A DNA stretch of 64,000 bases from Sphagnum compactum (GCA_965153455.1 OZ234493.1:20016213-20080212), one strand, 5' to 3'; shown: positions 49,238 through 62,871, counted from the stretch's first letter. Numbers and translations are program-made. Notes: generated from the sequence alone by a model not told the origin.

Positions 49238-49606
49238 TTAAATCAGCAATGGGTCCTTATTGCAGAGAGTACAGAAGTGCAGACTGTCTGCTTCTTTTTT
49301 CCCTGACTGCCCAATTGCCCAATCAAGATGTGTCTGGTGCTGACCTGGTGCTGACCAGACACATCTTGGTGCTGCCCACACACAAAATTTGCATCTTATT
49401 ATAAACACTTTGGGCATGTAATGTACACCAGGAGGCATATTATGCCTCTTAGAGTCTACTACACACCCAATGTGTGCACAAGGGGACCTCTATTTTTGTC
49501 AGGGCATCAACCATCCTTTTTTCAAAATGATGGATTGAGCCAAGGGCACAAAAGAAAAAAAAAGAAGTAACAGGAAGTACAAAATAAGGACCCATTGCTG
49601 ATTTAA
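49238..49606. repeat. 369-bp inverted-repeat element with nested hairpin
   Basis: A perfect 23-base inverted repeat (49238-49260 against 49584-49606, core AATCAGCAATGGGTCCTTAT) bounds the segment. Inside is a perfect hairpin with 15-base arms (49324-49338 and 49354-49368, arm CAAGATGTGTCTGGT) and a 15-base loop. Near 49434 is a palindrome, AGGCATATTATGCCT. No coding frame. It is probably a MITE, though a hairpin RNA gene cannot be excluded. Confidence 0.7.
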
Positions 49607-52600
49607 CAACATCCTCCACCTCGCCCCCCAAACCCCTCTGCTGCCCTTGCCTGGCCATTACATTTACAAATATTAATATATTTGGGATGGCTCAGTTTCA
49701 CATTATTGTTGCAAACTAGCCAAGTTTCTCTATCTGCTTATTGGAGCCATGATGAGCATGATTGACCCAAATAATGTACACACCAGAAGTAAAGATAGCA
49801 GCCTTTTGTGACACCAATTTTCTGGAAGGGATTTGCCATGATCTGCAGGGTGGTAGCTTAGAGATTTGAATCACAGCTTTAGTAAATATCTCTATGATAG
49901 ATATCATGATTTGTAGATAGAACATGATCTGCATTAGCAACAAGCAGATTTGTGGGTAGGGATTCCACAGTGATCATAACAATGTGGATTTGTCACTTGC
50001 TTGCATATGTATGATATCTGTGCTAGTCAGGAGGCAAAGTAGAGAGACATTGAATATTGTTATGTTTGAAGTGAAGTGGATAGGCAATGATCTCCAGGTC
50101 GGGACTTGGGACCTCTGTTATGCAATTTTGGGTTTGCGTAACATTATCAAACTGAAAGACAGTTCTTAAACTTATCCAATGCTATGATATTTGATTTAAG
50201 CATTAATTCATTAGCTTGGCTTTATTGTTAGGGTTTGTGCTTTGACTTAGACATCACAGTAGTCTGCAATTTAGGTAAGGCATACATATCTGATTGTCCA
50301 ATCCCACACCAACTTATCATAGATTTGCACACCCGCATTAGGCTATCTTGTGATTTAAAACTTACAAGGACAAAGCCTAGGACCTCAAAAGGTCAACTTC
50401 ATATGTCTGTCAAATGATAATGTGTGATCAAGTCTGATCTCTGCACCAACTTTTCAGGGTCTAGTTCTTCTCCCACTAATCTCATCGTGGATTGGAGATA
50501 ATGTTAAAAGATTTGGACAAGAGTTCTAGTTCTCCTCCAACAACTTAATCTCATTAGGGATTGGAAGGTTTAAACAAAAGACCTAAGTAAACCCGCAACT
50601 TATACATCTTGAAATCCCTTTATTGACATTTGTATTTGATAGCCTACCTCTACCAATGAGAATGTGAGGTTGTACGTTTGAATGGGTCAAGAGTATCTTG
50701 ATTCAATAACATTAAAAAAAAAATTGCATTTAAAAAAAATACTGTTTAGAAGAATTGCCACAAGTTGAGATGAAATCCATCCTTCAATATAGTTCATGGG
50801 AACTAATGGTGTTTTTTTTTCCCCTTCAATTTTGTGATGGACCTAAGGTGGTGATCATCCACATAATTTAGCCAAATTGTTATTAAAAAATATGAAAATG
50901 AAAAATAGATAATATATGTTTTTGGCTACCTACTTGAACCATGTGTAGAAATCTCACGATATTTTTGATATTTTTCTAATTTTGAAGATTTTTTTCAAAA
51001 ATCATTAAATTTGGAACAAAAAATTTCAAATTTTTTGCAGCAGTGTCAAATTTTGTGGAAACACAAAAGAAAGGCCAATGAAAACCTATAGGGTTGATGC
51101 ACCATAAGTGCAAACTATGGCCATGATTCCCTTGCATCTTGGAGACTATGCTACTTGGGGTTGTAGGGAGGGCTGGGGAAAAGGTTGCAACAACTTGTAA
51201 ACTGTAAGAGAATGTCGAAAATGATTTGTTCGAATTGTTGAAAATTTGCTAAAATGTCCTCATCTTTGTCGAGTAAAGTTGGAGTGTCCCCTTCTCTTGC
51301 ATTGAATTGTGTGATGCCTTGGAAGTGTGAATGAGCAATGCAAGGCCTCAAAAGTGTGACATTCGTGATCCATATCTTCATCTTTAAGGATACAATTCAT
51401 CGTGCTTCACCAATTCCAAAATCTCAATCATGGATTGTCAATGATCATTATTGAGATTAAAATCCATTTCAAGATTCAAGCTCTTTAGCATCTATGATCA
51501 AAGTCACCTTATTAACACCATTTAAATAGTACATCCATGCATTTGCAGTTGTAACTTAGAGAACGTCCAATGAGCTTCAAAGGCACACAATGTCATGTTT
51601 ATGTTGGCTTTGAAATGTTCAACACCACATGTCAATCACCTATGTTTTTTGAATGAAATTCAAGGGCTCATGAGTACAGACTTGTTTATATAAGAGCTCA
51701 GATTTCAATCTGGTTCGTGAAATGGAAATTAAGACATTCACCTAACGTAGCAGCCATATCATCCAGCAAAAAACTTTAAATCATGCTAGTTAATTCAACA
51801 TTTCATATTTCACTAAAAATGTGCATGTCTGTGGATGATGGTAACAAATAGAGTGAATGAGGGAAACAAATGGTTAATTAAATTTTCACCATTAAGACAT
51901 TCCATTGTCAAAATGGAAGGACATCAACCAAATACAAAGTTAACATTTCAAAGAATGATTTCAACAAAGAGTAGATTCCATATACATCACATTCAATTGT
52001 AAATGAAAATTCAAATGTGTGACAGCATGCATATATTTGTCTTCATTTCAGATTTGTGGACTTCTCACAATTGCCAAGTCACAGCCATCAAATCCAAATT
52101 AAAAGGGGAGCTCAAAGTGGAGCTAAAATTGAAGACACACAGGCAAATGAAAAATGACAACTCAAAGACTGTAATGTTTAAGAATTCAAGAACCTGTTAG
52201 AACAAAAGGTCGAAATGCAAAGGTTGATATCTGATTTTCATCAAAGCAATACCCAGCTCATAAGGGTCTTGTGAGGTATCTACAAATTATACACTAAATA
52301 GGTTGGGTAAGTGTTTGGTTCTTGATGAATATCAGACCTCCATGAGAGGTCACTTATGAATAAGGTCTATCCTTACAAAATTGAAATCAGGTATAATTTT
52401 CATAACTGGAATTGGAGTTTAATTTCTTGAAGGACTGAACCAAGAATTGGATTTTTGATTCCATTCACTTGTTGGAACCTGATAGTCCTGAGTTTTATAA
52501 AACCTGGATAGCCACAGATCCTTCAAAAAATGCTTATAAAATTGTCAGCCCATCAGCAACTTAAGTGACCATCTAACGCACTGTGAAACACACCATCTAT

Positions 52601-54100
52601 GTTTAAGGTAGTGAAAATAAAATGAGAGAAGAAACTGTGGTTGTCTACCTGCTTGATCTCCATAGTTCTAGCAAGCTTTTAGTACCGCTTTTGGGGGAAT
52701 TGCATATAGCAAAACCCCCCAAGATTTGCACTCTTATGAGGGCTAGTCCAGCACTATATGCATTTGATTATGGACCAGTACATCCTCATTCATAATAAAC
52801 CTCTGATCACAAGGACCTGTGCTTTCATCTCTTCCATAGCGCATGAGGATTGAGGAACAGAGGACCCGAGGTGGGTGGATAAGGGTGGCCTACAAAATAT
52901 TGGTCGTCTTGGCCACTTCCTAGAAGAATTTCAAATTCTTTGAAACTTGAGCCTCATTCGGGAAAAAAAATTTGGACCTGAATATTTCCTGAACAAACTA
53001 AAAGGCTCTGGAAACAACAATGTCTAGCTCAACAAAAAAAAGGATAGGAAAATTTGAAAAATCTGAAGAAATTAGAGTTCCAACTTCCAACCAGTGTTTT
53101 TCTTTCCAACAAAAAATTTTGGGTAATTTTATTTTTCTAATGTAAATTCTAATAATGATTCTATTTTTCGGGAAAAATGAGCCAAATATTCGATATGAAA
53201 AATTTGAAAAAAAATAAAAATACACGCTGGTTCCAACACCCATTCCTAGATTTTAGTGGAAATTATAGACATAAAATTCCAGTCAAGTTCCAGACATGTA
53301 TATAGTACAGGTCCGGGACTACAGCTGTTGAAGCTCATCCCAATGTCTGAAACCAAATGTACTTAGTTTTCTTTTCAGCCAGAGTCTGTGACATTTTGAT
53401 TTCAGCTCACCCAAATTCGCTGTAATAACCAGTGTTGTGCGGGTATCACAATTGGCACCAAACCCCGCCTATTATCAAAAACGTAACAAACAATGAAAGA
53501 ACCATCCTGAAACCCATGGTTCTTTCGTGAAAACCGCAGGTTCATTGAGTTTTTGAGATAACCAGAATGAGTCTAGGTTTTCAAAGTCTGATTTTTAGAA
53601 ATTATTTTGAAAACTGAATTGGCAGTTCTTTGATTTTAAAATGTGCAAAAGACCAGAATTGCCAGGTGATTTACCAAAATCAAATATGCACACAACACTA
53701 AGGATGACTAATATCCCATCTCATCCAAGGCTATACATAGTACAAGTGTTTAACCCTAGTAATTCACAGGTCTCCAGCCAAATAGCTCTAGAATAATTAG
53801 CCCGCCCACGCCCTCCTTGCTTTAGGAACCCATGTGAGCTATTGCCAAACAATACAATTAAAATCTTTAAGGACCCATGTGATCACTTCCCATGTGATCC
53901 AACTCTATGTATTACACCCTTTTCTATATATCCATTGCGACAAAGCTCTTGGAGGTTGCACTAGATGTCAGAAATTTTGATTGTTAAAGAAAGTGAGGGT
54001 AAAACACATCAATCACCAAACACTTATCCATGATCGAACATTTGAATATCTTTCTCATTTTTTTTTGTTCATGTCCATTTAAGAGTGATCGAATAGTTAT
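49607..54100. other. AT-rich intergenic DNA, no gene seen
   Basis: About 4.5 kb without a recognisable gene, RNA gene or named element. Short open frames are consistent with chance. Confidence 0.5.
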
Positions 54101-54130
54101 GAGTGCACCGCGTGAAGCTCTTCATAAGCT

Positions 54131-54470
54131 CTTTGAACTAGAGGCAAAGGAGCAACAGACAAGAAGCATTCTTTGAACTCCAGAGGCAAAGGTTTCCTTC
54201 ATTTTTTTTTAGCAATGTAAACAACTATGGATTTGAGAGGAGGAGCCCTCTTTGAACTCCAAAGGCAAAGGAACAATTTTTAAAAAACAACAAAAAAAAA
54301 TGAGCATATCCAAATCACAAAATGTTGGAACATGTTCATCACCAAACATCAACCCCTTTTACTTTTGCAACCCATATATTCCTCATTTCTTGCCCATTTT
54401 GAGCAATTTAAATGGCTAGAGTGTGCCAAGAAAGATTTCAATAATCTCTTTGAACTACATAATCAAAGGA
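54131..54470 (+). repeat. Four spaced copies of CTTTGAACTCCARAGGCAAAGG
   Basis: Copies begin near 54131, 54171, 54251 and 54449, the last more diverged. The sequence before the first copy (CACCAAACA...CATTT..GAGTG) and before the last copy is also similar, which suggests a diverged tandem duplication of about 310 bases. No reading frame. Confidence 0.6.
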
Positions 54471-55439
54471 AGAATGTCCAAAGATTTTAAGATGTCAGAT
54501 ACACCAAGTGTTTGGTCACTAGAATGTCTACCCTCTTAGTCCAAGCTTTTTTTAACGCTTATAATATGAAAATTTTCAGCTCCATTTTAAAAGAAATGAT
54601 TTGAAATTAAGGTCAAAACATTTATCCTTTTTTTTCATAAGAATTTTGGCCACAATTTTGATGGACCAAAAAAGAAAGTAAAATTTAAACATTTCCCAAA
54701 GAAAATTGCACACCAAAATTGAGCTTTGAAAACATGGTGGCTCCCAAAAAAAATTATTTTTCAAACTTCCCTAAGGTTACCCCCATAAGATGCATCCACT
54801 TGTCACACTGAGAAAAAGCTGCTCTTGTATCGCGCTATGTTGGTCAAACTTATCAACTAGTCCACTTGAGGAGGTGGACCATGTCTTGGAAAATGGATAC
54901 CACTTGCAGAAGTGAAGTTTTTTAGTTTTTAAAAACTTTCTCATGAATTCAATGAAGTTTCTTATTTTGTTCCAAGTCCTTCCAGGACTGCCATCTGGGT
55001 GTCAAAGTTCACGTTTCAGTTGGTAACCATGAAGGTAAAGAAAAAGGTATTTCTAGGCAAGCATGTGTGCTGCCCAAAATGGTGAACTTCATCTAAGGAG
55101 ATGGTGGGCTCATTAGGCAAAAGAAAGAAGAAAATCATAAACTACGAGCAAAAGAAGAATTCATCATGCATCACATGTTTATCTGAGTGCTCCCATCTTT
55201 TGGCCTTATTAGCGAGTCTCCACCCACAGCAGGAAGAGCTCGTGTACCAAGAATTTCGGATGAAGTATAGCAATCAAACTGTGTCAAATTGGCATCACTG
55301 TATTGAGAAGGGCAAGCGCTGCACAAAAGGAGATGATTAATTTCGATTGGCCAATGATAATGATTGGCCTAGATGTTTAGACTAAAATAGTCTCTTAGTT
55401 TATGTTGTTCAGTTTTTCATTAGAATTGGTTTGATGAAA
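54471..55439. other. Intergenic DNA, no gene seen
   Basis: No recognised element or coding sequence. A plus-strand open piece at 55101-55340 shows no family features. Confidence 0.4.
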
Positions 55440-57750
55440 CCTTGCCAACCATAAATTAATCAAAGCACCCCCAAAAAGGGTAAACAAGGAACAAAATGGA
55501 AGGACTCACTCCCAAGAAGACAAATGTACCACGTAAGAGGGCGAACCACAAGGGGAACATCAAGTTCCTGAACCCCCTCCTGTCGCAAGAAGCATAATAG
55601 GAAAGGGGAGGACCTTTTGAAAAGACGCCTAGCTTAAATAAACCTTCACCTATTGCAACAACAGTTCTCAAAATAGAAACCGCTTGCACATGCTAAATTG
55701 CCATGGACACCTTTTGCCTATAAAATGCACACAAAACTGAAAAAGGAGGGCCTTCAGTGCCTTTCATTCTCCACACCATGTTGGCACATCAATGAAGAAA
55801 CTTGTCTGCCTATTAGTGTAAACATCCGAATACCTCTATAGTTAAATGGAAAAACATGTCCATTGGGAACCAATCATGATAAACACCATCCTTCAAATGA
55901 GTCACGATTGTCGTAACAAGCCAAAAAAAAAAAGCAGCCTGCAAAATCAAATCAACTCGAGTGAGGTCGATGATGATAACGTCTGCTAACATGCAAACAC
56001 CATTGACTAATAGCACAATGTCAATTCAATGGCACGAAGACTACAAGGCAAGGGGTGGAAGGACATGGGTTTATTTTTGCAAGACATGAAATCCAATCTC
56101 TCGCAATGGCTGGAAAAGCATCTCGCATAACATCATGCGATGTCAATTTTTCCCCACCATGAGTGCATCAAAAAAGGTGCATCCCCATAGGATCCAAAGG
56201 CAAGCTATAAATGTAGTGTGACACTCCAAGGACTAAAGGATGGGAAAGACCCAACCTAGTGCGTAATGCAATGGAAAAAACATCTAAAGCTAGGTGGAAA
56301 AAAAGAATGACTGGATGGGTTGACAACCAAGCACCTGCACACAACCTCAAGCACGCCCAATGCAAATCAGAAGGTAAATTAAAAAGATGTTGTAAAAGAA
56401 TGGTCTCTCTGAAATATTCTTTTGAAAGCAATATGCGCCTTTCTTGGCCAATTGCTCAAAAGAGGGCACACATGTTACAACCTTCAATAGAAGAAGTTCT
56501 CGTGCTAATTTTAAATGCATTTAAAAAGGGAGTGGCCCCAAGCTATTTGCACCTATCGCCTCCAACAAGAACGAATAAGAATCCAACAAAAAACTAAAAG
56601 CTATGACAAGGTCAACTAAAGCCCAATTCCTTATATAGGCAACTGGAGCAATCACCTCCAAGGAAATCAACCCTACAACCCCATTAGAAATGAAGAAGCC
56701 ATCTACCAAGGATTAGAGGGGCCTTAGGGTGCTCCAATGAACCCAAAGCCAAAAGTCTTTCTAAAACTCCCATTAGGGTCGAGTGAAAAACAACAAATTA
56801 ACTCTGAAAACTTGGAAAGGGGGGGGGAGAAACAACGAAGCAAAAAAGAAGGCCTTTAGGTGAAACATCGCAAAACGATATCAAAAACCACTTGGATATC
56901 CTTTAATCTTGGGAGCATGTGTGTATGCCAAACACCCTTGCCTAGAAACTCCTGCAAAAAAACATAGGTGAAAAAAATAAAGCCAAAGGGGATGCCAAAG
57001 ATCTTGATGCCATCAAGGGGGTAAAAAAATTCAACAAGGGGGGATGAACCCAAAAGGTAAACCAGATGAAGCCCAAGGCGAGCACTTGAAAGGTTGAACA
57101 AACAACCCCACAGAAACCAATTGGGAAACAAAATGATTAAAGGTGAGGGAGATGACATTGGCATGGCCAAGGATATGGGTGTCATCAACCAAGGAAAGGA
57201 AGAAATAAGAAGGGAAAACCCCCCAAAACAACACAAAATACAAAAATGAGCTAGCACAAAAAGAGGCCTTACAAGCAAATCGCCCTAACATGTGCCAACA
57301 AAAGAAAAAAACAGATAAATCCCCCAAGGAATAATGATGATTGAAGAACAAAGGAAAACAAACAAAGGGGAAAACCTAGGAGAATCGACGTTCTACTGCC
57401 CAAAGCTTCTAAAATATGGCCTTACGTGATACGATGTTGGAAGCGTTTACAATGTCTACCTAAAGCACCACCCAATCAGGATGGGCATCCAAAGTGGCCC
57501 AAACACCATGGACCATGGCATCACAACCTTTTTTAACCACCACCCCAAACTAATATGGTGACAAGGGAGAAACAAATGCATCACAAAACTACAAGCATAA
57601 AACCCTATTCACCAATTGATAAAACACTTCTCCCACTACAATCAGATGGATGCCACCAAAGGGTTTGGCCAAAGCCAAAAATTGACTAGCCCTAGAAACC
57701 TAAGCCACGAACCCAAGGATGCAACTAATTATCACATGGGAACACAACTA
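55440..57750 (-). pseudogene. Decayed non-LTR-type reverse transcriptase
   Basis: Minus-strand frames from 57.75 kb down to 55.44 kb join into one long decayed protein. Near 57.45 kb, HPDWVVL.VDIVNASN is reverse-transcriptase motif A with its aspartate. FPSYFFLSLVDDTHILG (about 57180) carries the DD catalytic pair as LVDD. Then follow VQPFKCSPWASSGL, DGIKIFGIPFG and LPRLKDIQVVF (about 57100-56890). The C-terminal half has GAWLSTHPV, RTRLGLSHPLVLGVSHY and DPMGMHLF (about 56340-56170), then ADVIIIDLTRVDL and FPMDMFFHLTIEVFGCLH (about 55990-55815). At least five frameshifts or stops break it. I recall this family from seedless-plant genomes; its formal class, a LINE-like element without visible endonuclease, is inferred. 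Confidence 0.8.
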
Positions 57751-58980
57751 ATGAAGCTAAATGAAGCCATTCACTGAATCCTCAGGGTTAAATTTTTTTT
57801 GAAGGTGCTCGAAAACCATGCCAGGCGGACCACCAACAAGTGAAACATGCACAAAAATGTCAACCTAAAAGTTTTATCACGGGCACAAAAAGAACTAAAC
57901 AACAAGATTTCCAAACCATATGATCATAGGTAAGTCTAGTTTTAAATCTAGGTCATGGAGTAGGAAAATAAAAAATAAAAACAAAATGTGTGCATGATAT
58001 GAATGCAAAAAGACTTTATTACAAAAACATGACAAGAATAAAACAAGATCACAATAAATATACGTACTCAAAATTGGTGTTAAATAGACTAAAAATATTG
58101 TGGGATTGTACTTCTATTTATACCCATTGGGCACTTAATTTAAGGAAACTTCTCAAAAAACTTTCAACCTACATGTTCACCCATGTGTGGCCCATGTCCA
58201 TTCATGTGTGGCCCATGTTCACCCATTAGTAACCCATGTGTGGCCCATGTCCATCCATGTGGGAATTAATAATGAACTGAAATTTAATTATGAATTCATT
58301 AAAAATTAATTGAAAGTAAATTAAATCTTAACTAAAACTAATCTAAAAGTTAATTAAAAATGAATTGGAAGTGAATTAAAGGATAATTACAAGCTAACTA
58401 AAAATTAATTAAAAGTTAGTCAAAACTAAAATAGAAATTAGGTACAAGTTAATTATAAGTTATAGATGAACAATCATATGAATGAATTCCATGGTGTTGG
58501 CATCTTTGATAAGTTCATGAAAAGTTCAAGGTTTGAATATGGCTAAAAGTCTAACAAGGAATTTGAATAAGGGGGAGTTTGTGTTCAACAAGTGCAAAAC
58601 AAATAACATGTTAACTGCTTCTTAAGATGCCAAAGTTGGGGTACAAGGGGCGAGATCTTGAAGGCACACACAAATTCCTTGACACACCTCAAGGCTAAAC
58701 TTTGCCCCAACTAACATAGGAGGGGTGCCATAAGGGCATAATCAAAATTGGACAAAATTGTTGATACGCCCATAATTGAGGACAAAGTTGCCACATGTGT
58801 TTGCACTTGCAAAAGGTGCTCCACCTAAAGCTCCTCCTAGTTACCAGAAAAAAATTGTGGAAAATGTGCCCTAATTTCTTTATATCCAATTTATCCCTCA
58901 TGAAGGAGAAGAAAAAGACACCATTGAAAAAACAACAAGAATACATGTTAAGTCATCACATCAAATAATCACACGCTAAG
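57751..58980. repeat. Intergenic DNA with CATGTGTGGCCCATGT and AATTAAAA repeats
   Basis: CATGTGTGGCCCATGT occurs three times (58182-58197, 58203-58218, 58235-58250). Directly downstream (58265-58455) is a low-complexity tract of AATTAAAAGTTAATTA-type words. No gene. Confidence 0.7.
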
Positions 58981-60674
58981 CAATCAAAAGCAATGTTGGA
59001 CGGTTCTCACTTTTTCAATGAAAACCTTTCAGGTTTTTAGTTTAATTCTCAAAATGAAAACCAAAGGTTTTCACATAAAGTGATAACCTTTTTGAGAACC
59101 TACATGTCAATTTGTGCCCAAGTGAAAATTGGCTTTTTGAAAACCTTAAAAGATATCAATTGAATTTTTTTGTGATAACCTTTAAGGGTATTAAAACATG
59201 TGGGCATTGGTTTTCAGCGTTTTCAATGTGTTTAGTGTTTAAAATAGACTAGTTGGTGACCGAACACTTAAGCGCTTAATGCAAGCCAGATTTAAGAAAA
59301 AGGTTTTGTTGTTTTTAATGTCCAAATAGAATTTGAACTCCTCTTGGTGCATTTGACACACTAACAATGATCAAAAATGGATTAAAAACGAAAAAGTTAT
59401 AGCCCCCAAAAATAAAAAGGGTCAAAACCTCAAAAAAAACAAATCACCAAACATTACAAAGACTAGTTCCCAAACACCCAAAAAATTCCTTGTATGTTGA
59501 TCTATTGCTATTAGTGTTCAAAGATGATTTGTAAAACTTTGGGTGGCACTCCTATAACACTTTAAACGTTTAAAATGCACAAGAAATAAAAAAGTTATGG
59601 GGTTTGAAAGTAAGAGGGCGTGACCTAAAAACGATGTCAAGCAATTTTTGTGGATGAAAGCAGAAACCCTAATTCAGCTCTATTGTAAAACTACCAAAAC
59701 CGTGGCGTTTCAAGGACACCAAAAAGTTCAATTTCTTATTTCTCTCTTTTTGGCTTGGTTTGTTGTTTTATAGGTTATTGTGGAGTGGACTTGGTGAGCT
59801 GGTTTTAGTGATGGAACACGATCCTGGCTGCTCAAGGGATACTCTTGATGAGAAGTGTGAATCACGATTATAATGGAAGATTGGTGTAGAGCTTTTTCGG
59901 GAACGAAGGGATGTGGAAAGGAGAAAGCTATATGAAGCTAGTTGAAGTGAAAGAAGGCAGATTTTGGCGAGTGGGGGAGAAGCTAAGTTCCTGTTTTTTT
60001 GCTAATTAAGATGTGTGGAATTTGTTTGGAATTTCATAATACTCAGTTGGGGACATAAATCCCTCTAGATTTATTCTTCTCTTGAACCTAGCACTTAATC
60101 TTCTAATGTGCCAAGAACGTCAGGAAGGAAATAAGAGGTCTAGTGTTTGTATTTTAGGGACCAAAACAGGGGAAATGATGAATGAATCTAGCATTTCAAG
60201 AGCAGATTGTTGTGGCAGCATCATCTTTGACAATTTGGGGGTCTTAATGTGAATGTGCAATTTGGTCATTCTGAGAAGAGAATAACTGTTGGATAGTGGG
60301 AGCTCCGAGGATTTTGGAATTAGAAGATGTTGTGATGTGAGGATGATCACATCTATTTACGCTGTTCTTAGACTCTATCCAACTTTTTTGAAAAACCATG
60401 TAATCTGTGGGGTTACATCTGTGGGGATTCCGTTGTTGAAGGATGAGCTACCACACTCATTAACAATAAGTTGGCTCCTTGAGAGGAAATTAAGAGAGAA
60501 CTGATCCCTTGAGGTCCATAAAACTAGAATAACCAGATTTGTTTGGCTAGATTGGGTTTAAAAACCATACTTGTTGTAACATTCCTTCTATTTCTGAAAA
60601 TTTCAGCAGATCTTATTGAATTTGTATTCACAATGTTGGGGATTTCCACACTAGAAATCATCTCCCCTTCTTTT
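58981..60674 (+). other. Region expected to hold the 5' LTR of the gypsy element
   Basis: It lies directly upstream of a primer-binding site, so the 5' LTR must end here, probably near 60660 (AATCA followed by a short spacer). The LTR start cannot be set without the 3' copy, which is outside the window. No host gene is seen. Confidence 0.4.
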
Positions 60675-60686
60675 TGGTATCAAAGC
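60675..60686 (+). promoter_or_regulatory. Primer-binding site, initiator tRNA-Met type
   Basis: TGGTATCAAAGC differs at one position from TGGTATCAGAGC, the usual plant retrotransposon site complementary to the 3' end of initiator tRNA-Met. Gag and protease follow downstream in the same orientation. Confidence 0.75.
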
Positions 60687-60759
60687 TAGTTGATCCTAGA
60701 AGGTTGGAACATATGTGATTACTAGGGTACTTGGATGATGAAATGTCCCAGAAGTTAGG

Positions 60760-60999
60760 ATGTTTGATTCTAGTGAAGAACAATTAGTTGTAAAGACTCA
60801 GGAAATTCAAGAAGAACATATCACAATTAGGTTTGATTTTCCCAGAACTCAAGGAGTACCACGAACACGAACGTTAATTCTACGTCAGTTAAGATTCGGT
60901 CTTGTTGCCATTATAGGAGTGAATCTCTATGAAGCACAAGCTGGAGACATTGTTGTGGAGCTAATGCACAACGGGTTCTGTACTAGGGCACAAGTCTAG
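60760..60999 (+). pseudogene. Leader-region open frame of the gypsy element
   Basis: 79 residues start 74 bases after the primer-binding site: MFDSSEEQLVVKTQEIQEEH, followed by a basic Arg-rich middle (PRTRTLILRQLRF). A stop ends it, and related frame continues to about 61130 (VGGWVQVQDFRDN). It could be the N-terminal part of gag or an extra ORF. No recognised domain. Confidence 0.4.
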
Positions 61000-61859
61000 G
61001 TGAAAATGCAAGATGGAGTAGGAGGATGGGTTCAAGTGCAAGATTTCAGAGACAATATCATTTTACCTCCTACTTTGCGTAGGGTGTCAACACACAAATC
61101 AGAAAGACAAAGACAAGTACTTCGAAATAGGTGATGTTTGGATTTTTTTTCTCCTGTTTCCCCAAATCATTTCAGCAAATTTTTCATTCCAGGAATGGAG
61201 GATTTATTTCAGACTAGAGACTAGATACTGAAGGTGGAGAACTCTGGAGCAAGATTCCAATTAATAAGTTGGAGAACATTTGATGAGGACAACTTTGGGA
61301 TATGATGGCAAATGCATTTTATAGATGAGCAAACTTTCTCTCTTCTATCATCTAATGTTGTGATTTTAAATCTAGTACAGAAGGAGAATAGTCCAATTTC
61401 TTTTCGTGATCAAAGATTGATAATCTAGTCTTGAAGAACTATACAAATCTACTAGAGTAGCATACAAATCTAATCTATGTTATGAGCCACAGAGTACAGT
61501 CAGCCATTACTACTTTTAAAGAATTAGATTTTTGTAGAGAACCTGTTGGTACTCTCATTATAAGATGTCACAGATTTGGCTATTACTAGGATCATTGGTT
61601 TTTGATCATGATTGGCTACATAGCCATTAGCACATGACCGTCAATATTTTGCACTCAGGCAACAATCTGGTTGAAAACCAAGACAGAATCTGATGGATGG
61701 GGAAGGCGCCTCATCTAGATCAATGAAACAAGAAGTTGTATAGGTAACAACAACCTAGAAAAGGATGGGTGTAGAACAAGTTCCTACAGCAAAGGACTAG
61801 CAATAGGTAAATCTTTACACATGAAGGGTTAAAATGACTAGTCCCCAGAGCAAGGACGA

Positions 61860-62637
61860 ATTGTTCTAGGGACAAGATCATGAGGATGTAAATGATTGGG
61901 CTAAAAGACTAACAATGGTAGTAAAAGTCTAGGATTTGAATGTTGATAAATTGTTTAAGATTGCCAAGTTGAACCTAAGAGAGAGGGCCAAAGAATGGTT
62001 CAAGAAATTGAATCCTACACCTATTGATTGGATATAACTATGTACCTAGATAGTGCAGAAATATGGTAATATTAATGTTGATGACATCCAGCTCAAACTA
62101 AATGCCATCAAACAAGAACCAAAAGAAAGGGTTCAAAAATACTATGAAAATATGAATAAGCTTTTTCAATGGGGTCAAATACAAGATGCAGAATAGCGTC
62201 ACAAATTTCTAGCCAAATTAAGGCCATAAATAAGAAAAATTTGCATTATCAAAACCTACACTGACATTGAGGAGGTAGTTATTGTTGCTACTAAAATTGA
62301 ACGTGTATTGGGAGAACTAGGGGAGAACCCATACAAACCTATGAAGGAAGAACAAGATGACACAACATCTGGAAAATCCACCATAGATCAACAACTTCAT
62401 GTTTTGAATGAAACTCTCATTAATTTCTTTGGGAAAGGGACTAATGGCAAGGCTGGACCTAGTACAACATTTTCTGCCAACACTAACAACCGTTGCCAAT
62501 TATGTCGCTCAAAAGAACACACAGCCTCAGCATGCCCTAAATTTGCAGACATAAAGCCAAAATGTGCCAAGTGCGGAGGTGGGCATAAGATTAACAATTG
62601 TGGTCTGAAATGTTCTTTTGTTTTTGGATTAGGGTAA
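61860..62637 (+). pseudogene. Gypsy gag with zinc knuckles
   Basis: A retrotransposon gag domain is readable from about 61930 (FKIAKLNLRERAKEWFKKLN, then KQEPKERVQKYYENMNKLF and KRxRP-type words near 62220), broken by several stops. The open part from 62308 carries two Cys/His knuckles: CQLCRSKEHTASACPKF (62497-62547), then CAKCGGGHKINNCGLKC (about 62563-62613). The frame stops at 62635. Packaging and capsid function are inferred from the family; this copy is unlikely to make full-length gag. Confidence 0.8.
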
Positions 62638-62871
62638 ACAGAAGACATGTGTTGGAAGAAATCTACAAAGGGTTTACCTGCCACCACAAATTTCCTTGAA
62701 GTTTTGGTTGATGATGAAGAAGCCACTCTTGCATAATTGAACCATATTTATGGAAGGGACCAGCATATCTTTTTCGAGGTGAAAATCCCAAAAAAGATAT
62801 TGCCTATAATTGCTAACCTAGCAGAAGAACAAGAAGAAGGGATTGTTAAAGAAAAATAGAGTGGAGCAAAC

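Noticed and set aside
49033-49404. 123-residue plus-strand frame
   Set aside because: It spans one arm of an inverted-repeat element; no recognised domain.
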